From an uncultured Prosthecobacter sp. (GTDB lineage: Bacteria; Verrucomicrobiota; Verrucomicrobiia; Verrucomicrobiales; Verrucomicrobiaceae), in the NCBI GenBank assembly GCA_937941745.1, contig CALDGV010000625.1:1-5786 (forward strand): a stretch of 5,786 nucleotides of DNA, written 5' to 3'. Under the pieces are notes generated by a model. It had not been told where the DNA came from. It ran no database searches and saw nothing but the letters and a program-made list of their open reading frames with translations. Positions 1-5,733 of this stretch are shown in pieces (position 1 is the stretch's first letter; each line of letters starts with the position of its first letter). The position numbers and the translations under genes are program-made.

Positions 1-2
1 GC

Positions 3-1397
3 GAGAAGATGGAAGTGGTCGTGAAAGTGGATGCCCTCGCCTGCAATCCTGAGAACTGCATGCCTGCCAAAGCGGAGGCCAGTCTCACCCTCGCGCTTGC
101 TGAAAAAGTGGAGACGGATCCTGCCAATGCAGCCGTGTTTGCGGATTCGAGCTCCCCACGAGCCGCTGGACCAGGTGGAAATGCTGTAAAGACAGCCACG
201 GGAGAAGCTTCCGGGCAGACACGCTCTTTCGCGGCCTATCTGCTTTTCGCCTTCATCGGCGGCCTGATTTTGAATGTCATGCCCTGCGTCTTTCCCGTGC
301 TTGGCATCAAGGTCCTCGGCGTGGTTCAGCAGGCGGGGGAGGATAAGCGCCAGGTTCTCCTGCATGGCCTGACCTACACCTTCGGGGTGCTGGTCTGCTT
401 CTGGGCCTTGGGCGGACTCGTCACGACCCTGGGCAAGGCCTGGGGGTTTCAGCTTCAATCTCCGGGCTTTGTTTATGGGCTGGGTGCATTTTTCCTGATC
501 TTCGGACTCAGCATGGCTGGCGTGTTTGAAGTCGGTGCTTCTGCGGTGGGCGTGGGTCAGGACCTGCAGGCGCGCCATGGCCTTAGCGGTTCTTTCTTTT
601 CGGGCCTGCTGGCTGTCGTTGTGGCGACGCCATGCTCAGCACCCTTCCTCGGCCCTGCCCTGGGTTACGCCGTCACCCTGCCGACCTTCGAGGCCCTGGT
701 GATGTTCACCTTCATCGGCCTCGGGCTGGCCAGCCCCTTCCTGCTGCTCGCCGTCTTTCCCAAGCTCGTGCAGGCTTTGCCAAGGCCGGGAGCCTGGATG
801 GAAAGCTTCAAGCAGGGGCTTTCATTCCTGCTCTTTGGAACGGTCGTGTTCCTGGTCTGGGTGCTCACAGGCATGGTGCAGGGGCAGCCCATGCTTTTTG
901 CCATGCTCGGACTCGTTCTTGTGGCCATGGGATGCTGGATTTACGGACGCTGGAACCTGCCGCACAAGCCATCCCGAACACGCGCCCTGGCATTGATCCT
1001 GACGGTTTTGAGCGTTGGTGGAGGTCTCTACGCCGGCTGGCCCGTGAAGGAAGACAAATGGGCTGAATGGTCGCCCGAAAAAGTCGCTGAACTGCGTGCC
1101 GCCAACAAGCCGGTGTACATTGATTACACGGCGCAGTGGTGCGTCACCTGCCAGGTGAACAAGCGGGTCTATAAAAGTGAGGCCCTGAAAAAGCTGATCG
1201 CTGACAAACAAGTGCAGCTGCTTCGGGCCGACTGGACCAACGAGGACCCTCGGATCACAAAAGCCCTGGCGGACCTTGGCAAGGCGGCGGTGCCCGTGAA
1301 CGTCCTTTATGTTCCTGGCCGACCGGATCCGATCGTTCTTCCGGAGCTTTTGACTGTGGACAATGTTTCCGAGGCCTTGAACCAGATTGGCAAGTGA
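3..1397 (+). CDS. DsbD-family thiol:disulfide interchange protein (5'-partial)
   Basis: This inner-membrane protein of the DsbD/ScsB type is expected to carry electrons from cytoplasmic thioredoxin across the membrane to periplasmic thiol proteins. The frame is open to the window edge (codons for E-K precede the first ATG at 9), so the N-terminus is missing; family members usually have about 600-700 residues. Counting from the ATG at 9, residues 1-30 look like the end of the periplasmic domain, with a Cys pair at C12 and C17. A linker of about 40 residues rich in Ala, Gly and Ser follows. Residues 73-345 form about eight membrane helices carrying the two DsbD redox motifs, NVMPCVFP (C93) and VATPCSAP (C209). 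Residues 350-462 form a thioredoxin domain with WCVTC (C378, C381) and a probable cis-Pro in AAVPVNV. All cysteines needed for the relay in the visible part are present. The Fur gene starts 77 bp downstream on the same strand. The exact substrate cannot be told from sequence. Confidence 0.93.
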   Translation, partial: EKMEVVVKVDALACNPENCMPAKAEASLTLALAEKVETDPANAAVFADSSSPRAAGPGGNAVKTATGEASGQTRSFAAYLLFAFIGGLILNVMPCVFPVLGIKVLGVVQQAGEDKRQVLLHGLTYTFGVLVCFWALGGLVTTLGKAWGFQLQSPGFVYGLGAFFLIFGLSMAGVFEVGASAVGVGQDLQARHGLSGSFFSGLLAVVVATPCSAPFLGPALGYAVTLPTFEALVMFTFIGLGLASPFLLLAVFPKLVQALPRPGAWMESFKQGLSFLLFGTVVFLVWVLTGMVQGQPMLFAMLGLVLVAMGCWIYGRWNLPHKPSRTRALALILTVLSVGGGLYAGWPVKEDKWAEWSPEKVAELRAANKPVYIDYTAQWCVTCQVNKRVYKSEALKKLIADKQVQLLRADWTNEDPRITKALADLGKAAVPVNVLYVPGRPDPIVLPELLTVDNVSEALNQIGK

Positions 1398-1474
1398 GTT
1401 CTCCCGGGCATGCGTGATGCAAATGCCTCATCGACAAACCTGGGAGGCTCGTCAGTTTTTCCCGACCTGAGCTC

Positions 1475-1954
1475 ATGAGCAAGCATCACCACCATCATCA
1501 CGACGGCTGCCACCGTGTGGAGCCTGAAAAGCTCCTCACGGAATCCCTGGAGCGTGCGCGCGATGCAGGCCTCAGGCGCACCCGGGCTCTGAGTGATGTG
1601 CTCTCCATTCTGATTCATGCCTGCCAGCCGCTGACCCTGGGCGACATCGCCGAGTCAGACGCTCTCGTCAGTGAAGCGGACCGGGCCACCGTTTACCGCT
1701 TGCTGATCAAGCTGGAGCAGCACGGCCTCATCCGGCGCCTGGGTCTCCACGACCGCGCCGCCTATTACATCATCAACCTGCCTGGTGAGCATCACGACTA
1801 CCTGATCTGCAACGACTGCGGCCGGATTGAGCGCCTGGACATCGCCTGCCCGGTGCAGGCCTTGGAAAAGACCATCGCCCGGAATTCCGGCTTCAAGCGG
1901 ATCTACCATGAGCTGGAGTTTTACGGCCAGTGTCCGGAGTGTGCCTCGGCCTGA
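1475..1954 (+). CDS. Fur-family metal-dependent transcriptional regulator with N-terminal His6
   Basis: This 159-residue protein is a ferric/zinc uptake regulator homologue, a cytoplasmic dimeric DNA-binding repressor. Residues 20-90 form the winged helix with the recognition segment ADRATVYRLLIKLEQHGL (68-85). Residues 97-156 form the metal-binding dimerisation domain, with GEHHDYLICNDCG (104-116) and YHELEFYGQCPEC (144-156). The two CxxC pairs (C112/C115 and C153/C156) match the structural zinc site of Fur, Zur and PerR proteins. The usual HHDH segment reads HHDY here, so one potential ligand is Tyr109. The protein starts MSKHHHHHHDGCH, a natural six-histidine run followed by Cys and His, which may bind Zn, Ni or Cu (inference). 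The start is the only ATG ahead of the domain. No good Shine-Dalgarno is adjacent; GGGAGG at 1442-1447 lies 27 nt away. Iron, zinc or peroxide sensing cannot be assigned from sequence, and no clear Fur or Zur box is visible nearby. Confidence 0.95.
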   Translation: MSKHHHHHHDGCHRVEPEKLLTESLERARDAGLRRTRALSDVLSILIHACQPLTLGDIAESDALVSEADRATVYRLLIKLEQHGLIRRLGLHDRAAYYIINLPGEHHDYLICNDCGRIERLDIACPVQALEKTIARNSGFKRIYHELEFYGQCPECASA

Positions 1955-1979
1955 TTCAGGCATTTCGCCCGACACTCCG
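1935..1979 (+). terminator. nested hairpin at the 3' end of the Fur gene
   Basis: An outer stem pairs CGGAGTGT (1935-1942) with ACACTCCG (1972-1979), 8 perfect base pairs. Inside it a second stem pairs GCCTG (1949-1953) with CAGGC (1957-1961) around a 3-nt loop. The structure starts within the last Fur codons and ends 44 nt before the DUF1552 start codon. No U-tract follows, so it is not a standard intrinsic terminator. It could limit readthrough, protect the Fur 3' end, or act in the 5' leader of the next gene. The pairing is seen directly; the function is inferred. Confidence 0.35.
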
Positions 1980-2009
1980 TGCAAACATGGGCCGTTTTGA
2001 GGCGTAGCC

Positions 2010-2027
2010 ATGCCAGCCCCCCTATGA
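2010..2027 (+). promoter_or_regulatory. possible five-codon leader ORF coupled to the DUF1552 start
   Basis: An ATG at 2010 opens a tiny ORF (MPAPL, then TGA at 2025-2027) whose stop overlaps the DUF1552 start codon as ATGA. GAGG at 1999-2002 lies 7 nt before this ATG, a good Shine-Dalgarno distance, whereas it is 21 nt from the DUF1552 ATG and too far to serve it directly. This could be a leader minigene that delivers ribosomes by termination and reinitiation. A motif this short can easily occur by chance, so confidence is low. Confidence 0.22.
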
Positions 2028-3340
2028 AACACCTCGACCGTCGCCAATTCCTTCGCGACCTCGGCATCTCCGCCGGGGCTCTGCCGTTCCTTACCGGTTT
2101 GCCCAGCATCACTGGCGCACCCGCGCCGCAGAAGCGCCAGCGGCTGATCATCATGTTTTCGCCGAACGGCACGCTGCCAAACGAGTTCTGGCCCGATCAG
2201 GAGGGCAGCGAGTTCAGCTTCAAATCCATTTTGAAGCCGCTCGAACCCTTCAAGCAGCAGATGCTCATCCTCCACGGCATTGCCAACAAAGTGCGTGGCG
2301 ATGGTGACAGCCACATGCGCGGCATGAGCTGCCTGCTCACCTGCGATGAGCTCATGAAGGGCAACATCATGGGCGGTGGTGGCAATCCCGCTGGATGGGC
2401 CAGCAACATCTCCATCGATCAGGAGATCAAAAATTTCCTCCAGAGCCGGAAGGAAACTAAAACGCGTTTTGGCTCGCTCGAGTTCGGTGTAGCCGTCCCT
2501 GACCGTGCCGACCCATGGACTCGCATGAGCTATGCGGGCCCAAACCAGCCCGTGGCACCCATCGACGACCCTCACCAGATTTTAAAGAAGGTGTATGGCA
2601 AGATGAAGGACAAGGAGAGCCTCGTCAGCATCCTCGATGATGTGCGGGAGGACCTGAAACGCGTCTCCTCCAAGCTCAGCGCCCGGGACAAGGCCCTGCT
2701 CGATCAGCACATGACCCTCGTGCGTAGTCTCGAGCAGGATCTGGCCGATGCGGACAAGGTGGGCAAGCTCACGCACCCTGTCCCCTCCGTCGATCCCAGC
2801 ATCGAGCTGGTGAACGACAACACGCCGCAGATCAGCCGCATCCAGATTGACCTGCTCGTCAACTCGCTGGCCAACGACATGGCCCGCGTGGCCACGCTGC
2901 AATACATGCGCAGCGTGGGCATGGCGCAGATGCGCTGGCTGGGTGTCGAGGAAGGCCACCACAGCCTCTCGCACGATCCGGATGACAAGAAGGACAGCTA
3001 CGAGAAGCTGATGAAGATCAACACGTGGTTCGCTGGTGAGTTTGCCTATCTCGCGAAGCGCCTCAGCGAGACTCCCGAGCCTGCGGGCGATGGCTCCATG
3101 CTCGACAATACGCTGCTTGTCTGGACCAACGAACTCGGCAAGGGCAACACGCACACGCTCGACAACATCCCGTATGTGATGGTCGGCGGCGGATTTGGCT
3201 TCAAGATGGGCCGCAGCCTCAAATTCGAAAAAGCCGCGCACAACCGCCTCTGGATGTCCGTCGCTCAGGCGATGGGCCACAACCTGCAGACCTTCGGCAA
3301 AAAGGAACTCTGCGAGGGTGGGGCGCTGAATCTGGCTTGA
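2024..3340 (+). CDS. DUF1552 family protein, Tat-exported
   Basis: This 438-residue protein belongs to DUF1552 (PF07586), a family of unknown function common in Planctomycetes and Verrucomicrobia. I chose the ATG at 2024 because it puts a twin-arginine signal at the very N-terminus: DRRQFLRDLGISAGALPFL (residues 5-23), then a Gly/Pro/Ala-rich stretch. A GTG at 1979 would add 15 unrelated residues ahead of it. Export by the Tat route suggests that the protein folds, perhaps with a cofactor, before leaving the cytoplasm (inference). Conserved blocks include IIMFSPNGTLP (42-52), DSHMRG (95-100), EGHHSLSHD (310-318, the family's HHxxSHH-type block with Asp in the last position), and NELGKGNTHTLDNIP (369-383). 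The His/Asp/Asn-rich C-terminal half resembles a metal-dependent hydrolase, but no activity is established. In PVC genomes this family often sits beside a DUF1592/DUF1588 cytochrome-like gene; here the left neighbour is Fur and the right neighbour is convergent. Confidence 0.92.
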   Translation: MKHLDRRQFLRDLGISAGALPFLTGLPSITGAPAPQKRQRLIIMFSPNGTLPNEFWPDQEGSEFSFKSILKPLEPFKQQMLILHGIANKVRGDGDSHMRGMSCLLTCDELMKGNIMGGGGNPAGWASNISIDQEIKNFLQSRKETKTRFGSLEFGVAVPDRADPWTRMSYAGPNQPVAPIDDPHQILKKVYGKMKDKESLVSILDDVREDLKRVSSKLSARDKALLDQHMTLVRSLEQDLADADKVGKLTHPVPSVDPSIELVNDNTPQISRIQIDLLVNSLANDMARVATLQYMRSVGMAQMRWLGVEEGHHSLSHDPDDKKDSYEKLMKINTWFAGEFAYLAKRLSETPEPAGDGSMLDNTLLVWTNELGKGNTHTLDNIPYVMVGGGFGFKMGRSLKFEKAAHNRLWMSVAQAMGHNLQTFGKKELCEGGALNLA

Positions 3341-3354
3341 TGACAGCTCGCCGG

Positions 3355-3384
3355 GCTGCATCCCCTGCTCAAGGGCGGTGCAGC
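3355..3384. terminator. possible bidirectional terminator hairpin between convergent genes
   Basis: GCTGCA (3355-3360) pairs with TGCAGC (3379-3384). An inner CCC (3363-3365) pairs with GGG (3373-3375) around a 7-nt loop, with a small asymmetric internal loop between the stems. It lies just past the DUF1552 stop and overlaps the last codons of the Dabb gene on the other strand, where two convergent transcripts meet with only 28 bp between stop codons. There is no T-run on either side, so it is at best a weak or Rho-assisted terminator. Confidence 0.33.
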
Positions 3385-3665
3385 ACGTAGTCGATCTCCA
3401 TGAACTCAGCGACTTCTGGAATCCACCGCTGCTGAACGAAGCGGACATGTTCCGGATGTTCGTTGTAGCGCGTGTAGGCAGCCTGGTCCTCAAACTCCAT
3501 CGAAAGCCCAAAGGTGTAAGGGTTCTTGAGGCTCGTTTGCCTCAGGCATTCGAATTTGGTGACGCCTGGAATCTGGTTGAGGAGACAGGCTGATTTTAGA
3601 AAATCAGCCTCCTCTGGAGAGCCGAGTGAATGTTTGAGACGAAAGACGACAGTGTGGCGGATCAT
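3369..3665 (-). CDS. Dabb (stress-responsive A/B barrel) domain protein
   Basis: This 98-residue protein is a single Dabb domain (PF07876), a dimeric ferredoxin-like alpha/beta barrel of the kind found in plant stress proteins and small bacterial proteins, mostly without a known reaction. The family pattern is clear: MIRHTVVFRLK (1-11) as the first strand, a helix at about 17-30, IPGV (32-35), the central strand YTFGLSMEFED (50-60), the helix block YNEHPEHVRFVQQRWIPEV (67-85) with its HPxH motif, and a final strand ending in DYVLHRP (92-98). The length is normal for a one-domain member. There is no signal peptide, so it is probably cytoplasmic. It starts 37 nt after the methyltransferase stop on the same strand and is likely the last gene of that transcript. 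No Shine-Dalgarno is evident. Relatives include olivetolic acid cyclase-type enzymes, but nothing here supports a specific activity. Confidence 0.93.
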   Translation of the reverse strand: MIRHTVVFRLKHSLGSPEEADFLKSACLLNQIPGVTKFECLRQTSLKNPYTFGLSMEFEDQAAYTRYNEHPEHVRFVQQRWIPEVAEFMEIDYVLHRP

Positions 3666-3702
3666 GGCTTGATGATGAGTTGGAAAGGAAAGCCGGGAGA
3701 TG

Positions 3703-4290
3703 TCAGCCGATTTTTGTAAGCACCCTCAGCCGCTCACGGCCCACACGTCCTTCATAACCTGTGGAAGGGACGTAGTCCTCGGTGACCTGCCAGCGGGAAG
3801 GGGGGAAAAGCTCGCCGAGTTCATCGACCTCGATGCCGAAAGGCGGACCTTGCTCTCCGGGGTCCATTTCAGGATGGATGAACCAGACTCCAACAAGGCT
3901 GCCTCCAGTTTTGAGCAGGTCATGAACGGCCTTTTCGTATCGTCCGCGCCATGCGGGAGGCAGGGCGCAGAGGCAGGTGTGTTCGAAGACGTAGTCAAAG
4001 CTTCCATTCCAGCCAGCGGGCGGGGAAAAAAGATCTCCTTCGACCATGCTTTCGGCGTTCTCTGGATGGTTCTGCTTCGCCAGTGCGATGGCACTTGGGG
4101 CGATGTCGAGACCCCATGCCTCCAGGCCATGACGGCAGAGCATGGCGACATCATGCCCTGCTCCGCATCCTGGAACGATGGCTCTGCCTGAGATGCGATG
4201 ACGGCTCACCCATTCCTCCATGGGGGGTGAAGGCTGCCCTTTGTTCCATGGCGTGCAGCCGTCGAGGTAACATTGCTCCCAGTCAGTCAT
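3703..4290 (-). CDS. SAM-dependent methyltransferase, TPMT/HOL-like
   Basis: This 195-residue class I methyltransferase is expected to use S-adenosylmethionine to methylate a small nucleophile such as a thiol, halide or metalloid. The N-terminal block WEQCYLDGCTPWNKGQPSP (4-22) is the hallmark of the thiopurine methyltransferase superfamily, shared with plant HOL halide/thiol methyltransferases. Motif I is VPGCGAGHD (39-47), followed by the ribose-binding acidic residue in GLDIA (D62) and by EGDLF (84-88). The block FEHTCLCALPP (102-112) and the later GPPFGIEVDEL (148-158) also match the TPMT/HOL pattern. The length of about 200 residues is usual. It is cytoplasmic, with no signal or membrane segment. 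It starts 18 nt after the prepilin stop and is probably co-transcribed with it. The substrate cannot be read from sequence; halide, thiol, tellurite or selenite methylation are all possible for this superfamily. Confidence 0.88.
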   Translation of the reverse strand: MTDWEQCYLDGCTPWNKGQPSPPMEEWVSRHRISGRAIVPGCGAGHDVAMLCRHGLEAWGLDIAPSAIALAKQNHPENAESMVEGDLFSPPAGWNGSFDYVFEHTCLCALPPAWRGRYEKAVHDLLKTGGSLVGVWFIHPEMDPGEQGPPFGIEVDELGELFPPSRWQVTEDYVPSTGYEGRVGRERLRVLTKIG

Positions 4291-4308
4291 AGAGTTTGTG
4301 TAAAGTGC

Positions 4309-4722
4309 TCAGCTGGCAGGATGATCTCCCGAAAGATAGATCAGGATGCCATCCTTCCATGCCAGATAACGCATCGCCCCAGCAATCTCTTCGGGGGTCA
4401 TGGCCGTCAGTTGAAAGAGGTGGCCTTTGAAGGTGCCAACCGTGCCGTTGCGGCCTTCGATGAGGTTGTGAATGGTCTGTTCCGTGTTGTTAAGCTCAAT
4501 CACGGCCGCGCCTGCCGCCGTAGCACCCATCGTCAATGCGGTGATTTCCTGGGCGTTTCGCTGGTCTCTGACCCGCATGACCACATCGCGATGATATCGG
4601 CCGTAAAAGGCGAGTGCTGCAGCTGAAAGCGCCCCCAGGATGGCGATGACGATCAGCATCTCGATCACGCTGAAAGCGCGGCGCGAAGTCCGGCGGGCAG
4701 GTGAGGGCGTCCCTTGAAGCAT
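4309..4722 (-). CDS. type IV pilin-like prepilin (pseudopilin)
   Basis: This is a small prepilin with a class III signal. From the ATG at 4722 the protein has 137 residues: a 16-residue basic leader (MLQGTPSPARRTSRRA), predicted prepilin-peptidase cleavage at A16|F17, and then FSVIEMLIVIAILGALSAAA as the hydrophobic N-terminal helix. Glu5 of the mature protein (E21) is conserved, as needed for N-methylation and assembly. Position -1 is Ala rather than the usual Gly. The mature protein would have 121 residues, with an amphipathic helix and a short globular end without cysteines. It would be inserted in the inner membrane and could join a type II secretion pseudopilus or a type IV pilus. An in-frame ATG at 4749 would add 9 residues; I prefer 4722 because GGAAG lies 10 nt upstream and the leader is of more typical length. 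It lies alone between transporter and methyltransferase genes, with no secretion genes in view. Confidence 0.87.
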   Translation of the reverse strand: MLQGTPSPARRTSRRAFSVIEMLIVIAILGALSAAALAFYGRYHRDVVMRVRDQRNAQEITALTMGATAAGAAVIELNNTEQTIHNLIEGRNGTVGTFKGHLFQLTAMTPEEIAGAMRYLAWKDGILIYLSGDHPAS

Positions 4723-4732
4723 GGATTCCAGA

Positions 4733-4737
4733 CTTCC
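4733..4737 (-). promoter_or_regulatory. possible ribosome binding site of the prepilin gene
   Basis: On the minus strand GGAAG ends 10 nt before the ATG at 4722. The alternative ATG at 4749 has no purine-rich element ahead of it. The match is short and the spacing slightly long, so it only mildly favours the shorter start. Confidence 0.28.
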
Positions 4738-4764
4738 ATGCCAGCCCATTCAGGGCAAGTGGCA

Positions 4765-5733
4765 TCAGACACAGCACGGGCAAGCCTGCACCCAGTGTCC
4801 CGGAGAGACTTCTTGCAGCTTCAGATCCTGCCCGACGCTTTCCTGCCATTTGGGGTGCTTCATCCGGTGACCGAAGGCGCAACCCGGCGGAGGATTGATG
4901 GGAGAAGGGACATCGCCCTGGAGCAAATCCCGTTTGCGTCGCCTGGAAGGGTCCGGGACTGGAATCGCATCCATCAGCGCCTTGGTGTAGGCATGCCGCG
5001 GTTCCCGGTAAAGCACTTCAGCGGGAGCCATCTCCACGATTTTGCCCAGGTACATCACCGCCACGCGGTCGCTCATGTGTTTCACCACATCCAGGCCGTG
5101 AGCGATGAAAAGATAGCTCAGGCCCATGTCGCGCTGCAGCTCCAGCAGCAGGTTGAGAACCTGGCTCTGAATCGAAACGTCCAGGGCAGAAACTGGTTCG
5201 TCACACACAATCAGCTTCGGTTTGAGGGCGATGGCCCGTGCGATGCCGATGCGCTGACGCTGGCCGCCACTGAACTCAAAGGGAAAACGATCCGCCGAAG
5301 CAGCGCTGAGACCGACTTTGTCCAGCAGCTCCTGCACCCATTTCCGCCGCTCCTCCTTGGAGCCGAGGTGCTGAATGATGAAGGGCTCCTCCAGGATGTC
5401 GCGCACGGTGTGCCGCGGATTGAGCGACTCCGCCGGATCTTGGAAGATCATCTGCATGTGCCGTCGCAGGGGACGCATGGAGCGGATGCTGGCATGAGTG
5501 ATGTCGTGTCCTTCGAACTCAATCTTGCCACCCGTCGGCTTCAGAAGGCGAACCACGGCCTTTCCCAAGGTCGTCTTTCCACAGCCGGACTCGCCGACGA
5601 GCCCGAGGGTCTCGCCTTCGCCAAGGGTGAAGCTCACTCCATCCACGGCTTTGCATGAGGCGACCGCACGGTGAAGCACGCCGCCACGAACAGGGAAGTG
5701 CTGCTGAAGGTTCTGGACGGTGAGAAGGCTCAT
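4765..5733 (-). CDS. dipeptide/oligopeptide ABC transporter ATP-binding protein, OppF/DppF-like
   Basis: This 322-residue ATPase would power import of peptides (or nickel or other OppF-family substrates) from the cytoplasmic face of the membrane. All nucleotide-binding motifs are intact: Walker [10 protein letters not shown] (47-55), Q-loop FQDP (Q98), signature FSGGQRQR (154-161), Walker B LIVCDEP (174-180) with catalytic E179, D-loop SALD (182-185) and H-loop H212. The usual AHDL is AHGL here. SLNPRHTV (103-110) and the C-terminal extension beginning at PRHAYTKAL place it in the OppF/DppF branch. The C-terminal oligopeptide-transporter domain departs from the common form: [11 protein letters not shown] replaces the usual GCxFxxRCP, and the protein ends [13 protein letters not shown]. 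The ATG at 5733 is chosen because it overlaps the stop of the upstream partner as ATGA; a TTG at 5751 would overlap it more deeply. Translational coupling should give about 1:1 amounts of the two ATPases. The prepilin gene follows after 42 nt. Confidence 0.94.
   Translation of the reverse strand: MSLLTVQNLQQHFPVRGGVLHRAVASCKAVDGVSFTLGEGETLGLVGESGCGKTTLGKAVVRLLKPTGGKIEFEGHDITHASIRSMRPLRRHMQMIFQDPAESLNPRHTVRDILEEPFIIQHLGSKEERRKWVQELLDKVGLSAASADRFPFEFSGGQRQRIGIARAIALKPKLIVCDEPVSALDVSIQSQVLNLLLELQRDMGLSYLFIAHGLDVVKHMSDRVAVMYLGKIVEMAPAEVLYREPRHAYTKALMDAIPVPDPSRRRKRDLLQGDVPSPINPPPGCAFGHRMKHPKWQESVGQDLKLQEVSPGHWVQACPCCV

Noticed and set aside
632..1066. A 144-codon plus-strand frame inside the DsbD-type gene.
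   Set aside because: It overlaps the membrane domain and thioredoxin linker in another frame, and its Pro/Arg/Ala-rich product has no motif.
1406..1428. Weak hairpin GGGCAT/ATGCCT after the DsbD stop as a terminator.
   Set aside because: The stem is only five pairs plus a wobble around an 11-nt loop and there is no T-run.
1416..1432. Possible operator for the Fur regulator, GATG and CATC arms around a 9-nt centre upstream of its gene.
   Set aside because: Only four bases per arm match and the centre is not symmetrical. It does not resemble a Fur or Zur box closely enough to report.
1442..1447. GGGAGG as the Shine-Dalgarno of the Fur gene.
   Set aside because: It lies 27 nt before the ATG, too far for direct use, and no in-frame alternative start codon occurs closer to it.
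1475..1501. His6 run as a sign of a cloning tag or vector contamination.
   Set aside because: It is flanked upstream by the native end of the DsbD gene and a natural spacer. No vector ribosome site, linker or protease site follows, and the Fur frame continues directly.
1979..2023. GTG at 1979 as the DUF1552 start, adding 15 residues.
   Set aside because: It would bury the twin-arginine signal behind an unrelated stretch, it has no Shine-Dalgarno, and it falls on the last base pair of the hairpin stem.
1655..3511. Two long open frames of about 306 and 309 codons on the minus strand opposite the Fur and DUF1552 genes (1655-2575 and 2582-3511).
   Set aside because: They lie antisense to genes with clear family motifs, their translations show no recognisable domain, and long antisense frames are expected in GC-rich coding DNA.
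4765..4870. Frameshift as the cause of the unusual C-terminus of the OppF-like protein (GCAFGHRM in place of GCxFxxRCP).
   Set aside because: The frame continues to a tail that matches the tail of its upstream partner (SPGHxV...CPxCV), so the reading frame is right and the change is a real sequence variant.
4714..5658. A 314-codon plus-strand open frame opposite the OppF-like gene.
   Set aside because: It is antisense to a complete ABC ATPase with every motif intact. The translation is rich in His, Arg and Leu without domain features, which is typical of a shadow frame.
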